NCBI RefSeq assembly: GCF_002243385.1
Contig: NZ_CP016199.1
Location: 381,880 to 433,654, forward strand
Origin: Mogibacterium pumilum
GTDB taxonomy: Bacteria; Bacillota; Clostridia; Peptostreptococcales; Anaerovoracaceae
DNA: 51,775 nt
Direction: 5' to 3'
Shown here one piece after another: positions 19,851-27,122 of this stretch; position 1 is the first letter of the stretch, and each line of letters begins with the position of its first letter. Both the position numbers and the translations under genes were made by a program. The notes under the pieces were generated by a model that saw only the letters and a list, made by a program, of their open reading frames with translations, was not told the origin of the DNA and did not search any database.

Positions 19851-20916
19851 AAATTTTGACGGCAGAACGAGAGCCTTGCTCGTTGTTCTAAATTCATTTG
19901 CTGACGTCATAGACATAACCACAACACAGGAAGATGATTTCGCAGATAACAGTTCATATTATGTGAACTGTAAGTCATATAAGGAGTTCATACGCAAGGC
20001 CATAGATATTGGTAAAGAGCATGGAGATGTGGATTTCATCTTTGCTGATAACAGAAAAGCAACTATTCCAGCACTCAAGCTCAACAAGATTCTGAAGCCT
20101 AAGGCTGTAATCTACGATGCTAGAGAGCTGTATCTGCAGAGAGAGACTCGTGGATTTGCGAGCAAGGTGGGTTGTTTCTTCGAATCACGCATGATTGCGA
20201 AAGCGGCACTCACAGTATGTGCAAATGAAGAACGCAAGCAGGTCATGGAGAAAGAGTACGGTAAGATTGGAACAATCCTCGTGTTCGAGAACTTCCGAAA
20301 GTTGTCATATTCAAAAGATTTCTCAGAGGAAGTAATGAATCTGAAGTTCGACTATCTGAATGGAGATGATTCGTTTAAGATCGTTTCAACAGCAGGGTGT
20401 GAGCTAGAGCGAGGCACAAAGGAGCTTATCGAGGCAGCGGCGAAACTTAACTTCAATAATACATTGTACTTAGTTGGTTGCAAGGAAAATGCAGAAAAGC
20501 ATGAGATTGAAGCTTTTATCAAAGATCGTGGAATCGAGAACGTAAAACTTGTACCTAGACTAAATCAGGATGAACTCAAGTACTTTGTTTCCAAGTGCGA
20601 TGTAGGAATCGCGATGTATCATAAGAAGAATTCAAACAATCTCTACTGCTCGTCAGGAAAGATTTACGAATATGCATATGAAGGGATTGCGGTCTCAACG
20701 ACTGATAATCCACCTATGAAGAGAGTCTTGGATGAGTACGAAATCGGAGCATATGATAGCGATATTGGTAAAGCATTGGTGAGTGTCCACGATAATATGG
20801 ACACTATAAAGGAGAATATAAAGACATTTGTCGGAAATCGAGTAGTCGAGAAGAAACAAGAAGAATTTGCAGTCGATATAAGAAAGTGTATGGAGGACTT
20901 ACAAAATGGAAAATAG
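19819..20916 (+). CDS. Glycosyltransferase, GT4-like
   Basis: A 365-residue cytoplasmic protein that starts with GTG (19819) behind a strong GGAGGAGGG site, inside the end of the polymerase gene. The first strand KILFISAANKNFDGRTRAL and the C-terminal half, with VLVFENFRK, STAGCELERGTKELIEAAAKL, YLVGCKENAEK and SSGKIYEYAYEGIAVSTTDNPP, fit a GT-B fold with the donor-site E-Y/E region. The sugar added is not predictable. It overlaps the following chain-length gene by 11 bases, so translation is coupled. Confidence 0.75.
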   Translation: MKILFISAANKNFDGRTRALLVVLNSFADVIDITTTQEDDFADNSSYYVNCKSYKEFIRKAIDIGKEHGDVDFIFADNRKATIPALKLNKILKPKAVIYDARELYLQRETRGFASKVGCFFESRMIAKAALTVCANEERKQVMEKEYGKIGTILVFENFRKLSYSKDFSEEVMNLKFDYLNGDDSFKIVSTAGCELERGTKELIEAAAKLNFNNTLYLVGCKENAEKHEIEAFIKDRGIENVKLVPRLNQDELKYFVSKCDVGIAMYHKKNSNNLYCSSGKIYEYAYEGIAVSTTDNPPMKRVLDEYEIGAYDSDIGKALVSVHDNMDTIKENIKTFVGNRVVEKKQEEFAVDIRKCMEDLQNGK

Positions 20917-21511
20917 TTTTGAGAAGAGAATTATCGAACTAGTTAAGAAGTATGCGGTAGTAATGATTATCTGCATGGCAGTTTGCGCAGTTGTAATGGC
21001 TAAGGTTGAAGGCTCCAAGGCTAGCACTTCATACAAGGCGAAGCTCACGGTGGCAGTTACACCTGTTGACGGATATCAAAACAGTACTCTTGATGACATC
21101 AAGAAGAACGAGGAACTTGTTGGGCTCTATGCAAAGATTTCGACATCATCGAAGACTCTTGACCGCGTTGCTGAGTATGCAGGACTAGATGAGAATGGTA
21201 GAATCGCACTCAACTCAAGAGTTGCCGTTGACATTGCTAAGGAAGGTCAGTTTGTAGATATCTATATCACTGCTGATACTGAAGATGAAGCTCTCAAGCT
21301 GGCAGATGCGGAAGCTAAGGCATTCGTTGAGGTAGGTAAAGAGGTAAGAGGTGAAGATATGTTAAAGGTTATCTCAATGCCTAAAAAACCTCTCGAAGTT
21401 GAGAGCGTAAGCAAGAAGGGGTACTATGCGACAGGCGGTGTTGCAGGTATCTTTGTTGGAATCATCGTAAGTGCACTACTAGAGATGAGAAGGAAGAAGC
21501 TAACAAAATAA
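20906..21511 (+). CDS. Wzz/YveK-like chain-length determinant
   Basis: A 201-residue protein with one membrane helix near each end (residues 15-32 and 172-190) and an outer domain between, the layout of Wzz/CpsC polysaccharide co-polymerases. It lacks the proline-rich stretch common before the second helix of many of these proteins. The cytoplasmic end is short and basic (EMRRKKLTK), and no CpsD/YwqD-type tyrosine autokinase or phosphatase gene is beside it. It would set polymer length with the polymerase at 18588. Confidence 0.7.
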   Translation: MENSFEKRIIELVKKYAVVMIICMAVCAVVMAKVEGSKASTSYKAKLTVAVTPVDGYQNSTLDDIKKNEELVGLYAKISTSSKTLDRVAEYAGLDENGRIALNSRVAVDIAKEGQFVDIYITADTEDEALKLADAEAKAFVEVGKEVRGEDMLKVISMPKKPLEVESVSKKGYYATGGVAGIFVGIIVSALLEMRRKKLTK

Positions 21512-21578
21512 GAGAGGTTCATAGGTCAGTATTATAAGAAAGCAAATTATAATAAAAAGAATTGGATAAGGTGTTGAG

Positions 21579-22436
21579 ATGACTGACATAAAGACAGACG
21601 ATTATACGAAGAATTTCCCAGAACTTAAGTCTGTGCAGAAAATCGAATTAGGCATCCTTATTGAATTCGATAGGGTGTGTAGGAAGAATAATCTGTGCTA
21701 TTTTCTAGATAGTGGGACAGCGCTAGGTGCCGCTAGGCACAAAGGCTTTATACCTTGGGATGACGACATTGACGTCGGTATGCCAAGACCAGACTACGAT
21801 AGATTTATGGAAATTGCCAAGGATGAACTCGGTGAAGAATTCTTCCTTCAGAACCTAGAGACTGACCCGAAAATACCGTTTCCTTATGCAAAGATAAGGA
21901 AGAATGGCACGGAGTTTGTCGAGTGGAATAAGAGAAACATCGATATGCATCATGGTATCTATATCGATATTTTCCCATATGACAGGCTGCCGGAGGATGG
22001 CATAGATGAGTACATGGACTACTGTCGTGAACTTAACAAGAAACTATTTAAGAGAAGAATCCCTGATAGGGTCGGTCTTCCTCAGTCTGGCTTAAAGTGG
22101 AAAATCGGTGCAATTGCCAGAAGATTACAGTACTTGGCTATGCAGCTTACACCTGAGAAAAGCCTTCTAGAGAAGCTAGACCATGACTACACAAAATACG
22201 AATATCTCGGATTCGAATCTGGAAAGTCAACATGTCACTCGGTTTCTACAAAGGTTGCATATTCAAATGATACGCTGTTTCCGCCAAAAGAGATTGAGTT
22301 TGAAGGTCACAGATTCTATGCTCCTGCTGACATGGATACGTACCTAACAGATATGTATGGGGATTATATGAAGCTCCCACCAGTTGAGAGCAGGGTAGGA
22401 CACAGGCCTTTCGTAGTGTCGTTGGAGGAAAAGTAA
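21579..22436 (+). CDS. licD: LicD-family phosphocholine transferase (second copy)
   Basis: Paralogue of the LicD gene at 17705, sharing FIPWDDDID, KRNIDMHHGIYIDIFPYD, IPDRVGLPQSGLKWKIGA and VESRVGHRPFVVS. The copies differ in the acceptor-side middle part and in the C-terminal region. AAGGTG lies before the ATG. Its stop codon overlaps the start of the cytidylyltransferase-aminotransferase fusion (TAATG), tying a LicD transferase directly to an activating enzyme. This arrangement suggests that this LicD uses the CDP-linked product of that fusion, which may differ from CDP-choline (inference). Confidence 0.9.
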   Translation: MTDIKTDDYTKNFPELKSVQKIELGILIEFDRVCRKNNLCYFLDSGTALGAARHKGFIPWDDDIDVGMPRPDYDRFMEIAKDELGEEFFLQNLETDPKIPFPYAKIRKNGTEFVEWNKRNIDMHHGIYIDIFPYDRLPEDGIDEYMDYCRELNKKLFKRRIPDRVGLPQSGLKWKIGAIARRLQYLAMQLTPEKSLLEKLDHDYTKYEYLGFESGKSTCHSVSTKVAYSNDTLFPPKEIEFEGHRFYAPADMDTYLTDMYGDYMKLPPVESRVGHRPFVVSLEEK

Positions 22437-24253
22437 TGCAAGCGATAATATTAGCTGCAGGAATGGGAAAACGCCTAAAGAAGCTTACTCAAAATAACAC
22501 TAAGTGCATGGTAAAAGTCAATGGTATGACCATGATTGAGCGCATGCTACGTCAAATTGATAAGCGAGGTGTATCAAGGATTGTAATAGTTGTCGGATAT
22601 GAAAGAGAGAAACTCAAGGAGTATATCAGTACTCTAGATATAAGCGCACCGATTCAATATATCGATAATCCAATATATGATAGCACCAACAACATATATT
22701 CACTCTCACTAGCATCGGAGCTTCTAATAGAGGAAGATACTCTGCTATTTGAGAGCGATTTAATATTTGAGGACAGTATTCTCGATGCCCTCATAGACGA
22801 TCCGCGCGAGACACTGGCGCTTGTAGATAAGTACGAGAGTTGGATGGACGGGACTGTCGTAAAAATTGATAATAACGACAACATCATCGACTTTGTACCT
22901 GGGAAGAACTTCGTGTTTGAAGATATCCCATCCTACTACAAAACAGTAAATATCTATAAATTTTCAAAGGACTTTTCCACTCGAAAGTATGTGCCATTTC
23001 TGAACGCTTATCAGAAAGCACTCGGAGCTAACGAGTATTATGAGCAAGTGCTCAAAGTTATTACAATGATTGAAAAGCCTGAAATTCAGGCAAAGAGGCT
23101 CACTGGTCAGAAGTGGTACGAAATTGATGATGTCCAAGACCTAGATATTGCGGAAAGCATATTTAGAACGGATGAGGGCGAGGTTTATAATGCGATAAGC
23201 GGCAGATTCGGAGGATATTGGAGATATCCAAAGATGCTCGACTATTGCTATCCTATAAATCCATACTATCCACCGCAGAGGTTGATGAATGAGATTAAAG
23301 CGAACATAGAAACTTTGATTACAGAGAGTCCATCGGGTATGCATGTGGTGAGCCTGCTAGCAGCAAAGGTGCTTGACGTGGACGAAGATAAGATTGTTGT
23401 CGGAAATGGGGCTTCGGAGATTATAAAAAGTGTAATCGAAGAGTCTAGCGGAAAGGTTGGGTTTATAAGCCCCTCTTTTGAAGAGTATTACAATCGTTGC
23501 GAAGAGGATAGGCGCGTTGTATATAAGTCAGAAAGTATAGACTTCTCATATTCAGTGGATAATCTAATCAATCACTTTAGAGACAAAGAGATTTCTTCAC
23601 TCGTAGTTATCAACCCGGACAATCCTACTGGAAATTATATTCCGAAGGAAGATGTCTTAAAGCTTGCTAAATGGTGTGAATATAAGGGTATTCAGCTAAT
23701 CTATGACGAGTCATTTATTGATTACGCAATGGATGAGCAGGGTTCGATCATATCAAGTGGAGAGTATGAGCAGTTTGCAAACATGCTGGTTATCAAGTCG
23801 ATTTCAAAGGCGCATGGTGTGCAGGGACTAAGACTTGGCGTTGGAGTTTCTGTAAATAGTGAGAAGATATCTGCGCTTAAGAAATCGCTAACCATATGGA
23901 ATATCAACTCAATATCTGAGTTTTACCTTCAGATAGCCGAGAAATATGCAAAGAGCTATAAGGCAGCAATATGCAGCTTCAAAGAGACTCGCGAAAAATA
24001 TTTAAAAGAACTAAAGACAATAACATCGCTGAGAGTATTCAACACAGAGGCTAACTTCGTCATGGTTGAACTGCTTGGTTGCTGTAAGGCCACTGACTTT
24101 TGTGGTAAGATGCTCAGAGACAATGGTATCTTAATCAAGGATTTGAGCAAGAAAGCAGGACTCTCGGACAGACAGCTCATCAGACTATCAATCAGAACGG
24201 AAGATGAGAATGCACAGGTTGTGCAGGCGATTAGGACATATTTTGATAAATAG
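22436..24253 (+). CDS. PntC-like fusion: cytidylyltransferase + PLP aminotransferase
   Basis: A 605-residue two-domain protein. Residues 1-245 form a LicC-type nucleotidyltransferase: IILAAGMGKRL, the lysine region NTKCMVKVNGMTMIERM, DSTNNIYSL, FESDLIF and the closing WYEIDDVQDLDIAE. Residues 255-605 are a class I/II aminotransferase with VVINPDNPTGN, YDESFIDYA, and PLP lysine K458 in SISKAHGVQGLRLG, closest in look to the HisC/CobD group. The same fusion is known as PntC, which aminates phosphonoacetaldehyde to 2-aminoethylphosphonate and activates it with CTP. No PEP mutase or phosphonopyruvate decarboxylase gene is in this window, so a phosphate analogue, or decarboxylation of an amino-acid phosphate, remains possible. 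It overlaps the second LicD gene by one base. Confidence 0.85.
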   Translation: MQAIILAAGMGKRLKKLTQNNTKCMVKVNGMTMIERMLRQIDKRGVSRIVIVVGYEREKLKEYISTLDISAPIQYIDNPIYDSTNNIYSLSLASELLIEEDTLLFESDLIFEDSILDALIDDPRETLALVDKYESWMDGTVVKIDNNDNIIDFVPGKNFVFEDIPSYYKTVNIYKFSKDFSTRKYVPFLNAYQKALGANEYYEQVLKVITMIEKPEIQAKRLTGQKWYEIDDVQDLDIAESIFRTDEGEVYNAISGRFGGYWRYPKMLDYCYPINPYYPPQRLMNEIKANIETLITESPSGMHVVSLLAAKVLDVDEDKIVVGNGASEIIKSVIEESSGKVGFISPSFEEYYNRCEEDRRVVYKSESIDFSYSVDNLINHFRDKEISSLVVINPDNPTGNYIPKEDVLKLAKWCEYKGIQLIYDESFIDYAMDEQGSIISSGEYEQFANMLVIKSISKAHGVQGLRLGVGVSVNSEKISALKKSLTIWNINSISEFYLQIAEKYAKSYKAAICSFKETREKYLKELKTITSLRVFNTEANFVMVELLGCCKATDFCGKMLRDNGILIKDLSKKAGLSDRQLIRLSIRTEDENAQVVQAIRTYFDK

Positions 24254-24385
24254 CATTTAATGGGGAGTTTCTGTAAATACGAGGGACGTAATCAGTAGAT
24301 ACTTATATTCGACGAAGATTGTGCTAGGGACGAGCGATTTAAAGTAATAATTACTAGGCTTAAGTAGGAAAGAGACGAAAGAACA

Positions 24386-25864
24386 ATGTACGAATTTAAA
24401 ACTTTAAATCACATGATGGTATTTATAGACAGGATAGCCAGCAGTGTAAAGATAAAGAAGGGTCAGAGCACGGTCATTTCTCTATCGGTATTTGGAATGA
24501 TGATGACGGCCTTTTGTAAATTTTCTTTTTTCACGGAAAAGTTATCGCAGTCTGGAATCCCTACACGGATGGTAAGTGTTGTTAGTAGCGGTATGTTCTT
24601 CGTGTTCTTGATACTGGTGTTTATATCTTTGGATAGGAACGAGAGCAAGCAAGTTGAGTTTAATGCATGGCTGGGGGTGCCACTTTCGCTAATAGTTGCA
24701 GCGTACATGGTTACGGGAGTAGTGGAAAAAGCACCAAAACAAATTGTGTGGGCACTCATATACAGCGTCGTATTCGTTCCAATCTCGTATAGACTTGCCA
24801 ATGAAAGAAATCGAAAGATATTCGTTAACGGCCTGGCGAATGGCATTGCTGCTTTTGGAATATTCGTTTTAGTTTTAAATATCGTATTTTCGCCGATAGT
24901 CGCAAAGAACTCGTACTATGGACCGAGATATACTGGCGTTTTAACGAACCCGACTATACTCGGTTATAACCTAAATACATTTATAGCAGCATATGTATAT
25001 ATAATTTACAAGAAGATTTTCATAGATAAAGCAGACTTTAGAAAGCTGTCAAGCGGCTTAGTTCTTGCAATTGCGATATGGGGCCTGAGCATGTCCTGGT
25101 GTGCGATACTTCTTACAAAAAGTAGAGGTTCGTTTCTCGGCATACTTGGAATCATGTTTTTCTTTGCGGCTATCGTGATAAAAGGACTTGTGAAGACTCG
25201 CATTGAAACCAAGAATTTACTTACGATTCTTGCCATTGCAGTTGTTATGATCACATCTGCCTACAAGTTCTCGGATAATATACTACAGAAAAATTTAAAA
25301 GCTCTAAATATCAAAGGACATTACACTATTACTCATATGATGTTCGGAAGAATGCAAGAAATGAGCAATTTTAAAAATGTCGATGAATATCATTTTGATT
25401 ATATGGAGCCGGAAAACTTGACAGAGACTCAGAGAAAGGTATGGCGCGATTTAGATAAACTTACAACGCATAGAGTCTGGATTTGGTATATCTATTCGCA
25501 GCATCTTGGCTTTATAGGACACAAGAGCAGAACGTTTATCATTCCTGGATATACGAAGGGTTTCGAGAGACAGTCACACAATGCGACCCTCGAGGTCACA
25601 TTTAATGGAGGATATATTGCTGGTTTTGGCTTCTTGATAATTGAGGTAACAACCGGAATTTATGCTTTGATTACATTGTTTAGAAAAAAAGAATATACTG
25701 ACAATAATTTAGAGATGCTTTTCTTATCACTCGCAGCAATAGCATTTTGCATAAATGGTGTGTTTTCTACGATTAATACGCTGACGACATATTCAATAAC
25801 CATGATGTATTACATGGCATTGACGACAACGGGATTTAGAAATAGCAAGAAAACAGAAGATTAG
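24386..25864 (+). CDS. O-antigen-ligase-like (WaaL/Wzy family) membrane protein
   Basis: A 492-residue protein with 10-12 membrane segments. Features include TGVLTNPTILGYNLNTF, LTKSRGSFLGILGIM with the S-R-(G/S) element of the O-antigen ligase domain, and a long outer loop near residues 300-400 ending in SHNATLEVTFNGGYIAGFG, where the H-N and E resemble the Wzy_C catalytic loop. In a Gram-positive cluster with an LCP ligase it may be a second polymerase, or may transfer chains to another carrier. A 132-base gap separates it from the fusion gene. Confidence 0.75.
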   Translation: MYEFKTLNHMMVFIDRIASSVKIKKGQSTVISLSVFGMMMTAFCKFSFFTEKLSQSGIPTRMVSVVSSGMFFVFLILVFISLDRNESKQVEFNAWLGVPLSLIVAAYMVTGVVEKAPKQIVWALIYSVVFVPISYRLANERNRKIFVNGLANGIAAFGIFVLVLNIVFSPIVAKNSYYGPRYTGVLTNPTILGYNLNTFIAAYVYIIYKKIFIDKADFRKLSSGLVLAIAIWGLSMSWCAILLTKSRGSFLGILGIMFFFAAIVIKGLVKTRIETKNLLTILAIAVVMITSAYKFSDNILQKNLKALNIKGHYTITHMMFGRMQEMSNFKNVDEYHFDYMEPENLTETQRKVWRDLDKLTTHRVWIWYIYSQHLGFIGHKSRTFIIPGYTKGFERQSHNATLEVTFNGGYIAGFGFLIIEVTTGIYALITLFRKKEYTDNNLEMLFLSLAAIAFCINGVFSTINTLTTYSITMMYYMALTTTGFRNSKKTED

Positions 25865-25901
25865 GTATAGGCATTAGATTGAAATTATTTTAGAGGTAAT
25901 C

Positions 25902-27026
25902 ATGAAAAAGGTTATGTTGGTCTTCGGGACAAGACCAGAAGCAATTAAAATGTGCCCACTTGTAAAGGAATTGAAGAAGAGACCGGGAATAGAGACATGC
26001 GTGTGCGTAACTGGACAGCACAGACAGATGCTAGATCAGGTTCTCGAGACTTTTCAGGTGGTGCCGGATTATGACCTTTCGATAATGAAGGAGAAACAGA
26101 CACTATTCGACGTTACGACTAATATCCTTGAGAAGATTAGAGAAGTACTTGTTAGTGAAAATCCTGATGTAGTTCTCGTACATGGAGACACTACTACGAC
26201 ATTCGTAACGGCATTGGCGTGCTTTTATCTACAGATTTCTGTGGGACACGTAGAAGCTGGACTAAGAACGTATAACATCAAATCGCCGTTCCCAGAGGAG
26301 TTTAACAGACAGGCAGTTGGCATAGTTGCAGAGTACAACTTCGCACCAACAGAGAAGAGCAAGATGAACCTCGTAAATGAGGGTAAGTCTGCTGAGAGAA
26401 TTTGGATAACAGGTAACACGGCAATAGATGCACTAAGCACGACTGTTAAGGGTGATTATTCAAACGAGCATCTAGATTGGGCTTCTGATTCGAGACTTAT
26501 TCTTATCACTGCTCATCGTAGAGAAAATCTCGGCGAGCCTATGCACAACATGTTTAGAGCGATTCGTCGCGTAATGGATGAGAATCCAGACGTGAAAGCA
26601 ATCTATCCAATTCACATGAATCCGGCTGTAAGACAGGCGGCAGAAGATGTGTTTGGCGAGAGCTCTCCAGGCGGAAAGGAAGAGCGCATCAGAATCATTG
26701 AGCCGCTCGACGTACTGGACTTCCACAATTTCTTGAACCGCAGCTATCTGATTCTGACAGATTCTGGCGGAATTCAGGAGGAGGCCCCTAGCCTTGGAAA
26801 GCCAGTTCTCGTAATGAGAGACACTACCGAACGTCCAGAGGGAATTCAGGCAGGCACGCTCAAACTTGTCGGAACGGAAGAAGAGACCATTTATAAAGAG
26901 TTCTCAAGACTTCTGACTGATATGGAGGAGTACAAGGCTATGAGCAGGGCATCAAATCCTTACGGTGATGGACATGCGAGCGAGCGCATAGCTGATATTT
27001 TGGAGTTTGGCGAGGTAAGACGATAA
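25902..27026 (+). CDS. wecB: UDP-N-acetylglucosamine 2-epimerase, non-hydrolysing (WecB/MnaA)
   Basis: Interconverts UDP-GlcNAc and UDP-ManNAc. Family features: FGTRPEAIKMCPLV at the start, TGQHRQMLDQVLETF, VLVHGDTTTTF, HVEAGLRTYNIKSPFPEEFNRQ, TAHRRENLGEP and LTDSGGIQEEAPSLGKPVLV. It is closer to the standard WecB consensus than the epimerase at 10002. It is the last gene before a palindrome/terminator and may supply ManNAc for the polymer or for wall teichoic acid linkage units. AGAGGT lies before the ATG. Confidence 0.92.
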   Translation: MKKVMLVFGTRPEAIKMCPLVKELKKRPGIETCVCVTGQHRQMLDQVLETFQVVPDYDLSIMKEKQTLFDVTTNILEKIREVLVSENPDVVLVHGDTTTTFVTALACFYLQISVGHVEAGLRTYNIKSPFPEEFNRQAVGIVAEYNFAPTEKSKMNLVNEGKSAERIWITGNTAIDALSTTVKGDYSNEHLDWASDSRLILITAHRRENLGEPMHNMFRAIRRVMDENPDVKAIYPIHMNPAVRQAAEDVFGESSPGGKEERIRIIEPLDVLDFHNFLNRSYLILTDSGGIQEEAPSLGKPVLVMRDTTERPEGIQAGTLKLVGTEEETIYKEFSRLLTDMEEYKAMSRASNPYGDGHASERIADILEFGEVRR

Positions 27027-27039
27027 TAGTACCAAACGC

Positions 27040-27069
27040 TTGCCATATTAAAATTTAACATGATACAAT
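27040..27069 (+). promoter_or_regulatory. Promoter of the choline-binding lysozyme
   Basis: TTGCCA at 27040-27045 and TACAAT at 27064-27069 are 18 bases apart. The predicted transcript start (near 27076) falls in the perfect palindrome that follows. Confidence 0.5.
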
Positions 27070-27073
27070 GGAA

Positions 27074-27095
27074 TGGCGCTATATAGCGCCATTTT
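27074..27095 (+). terminator. Palindrome TGGCGCTATATAGCGCCA with T run
   Basis: A perfect 18-base palindrome (27074-27091) followed by TTTTCT. It can act as the terminator of the polysaccharide locus. Because it lies at the predicted start of the lysozyme transcript it could instead be an operator or a 5' stem. Confidence 0.55.
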
Positions 27096-27122
27096 CTAAA
27101 TTAAAAAAAAGGGAAGGACAAT

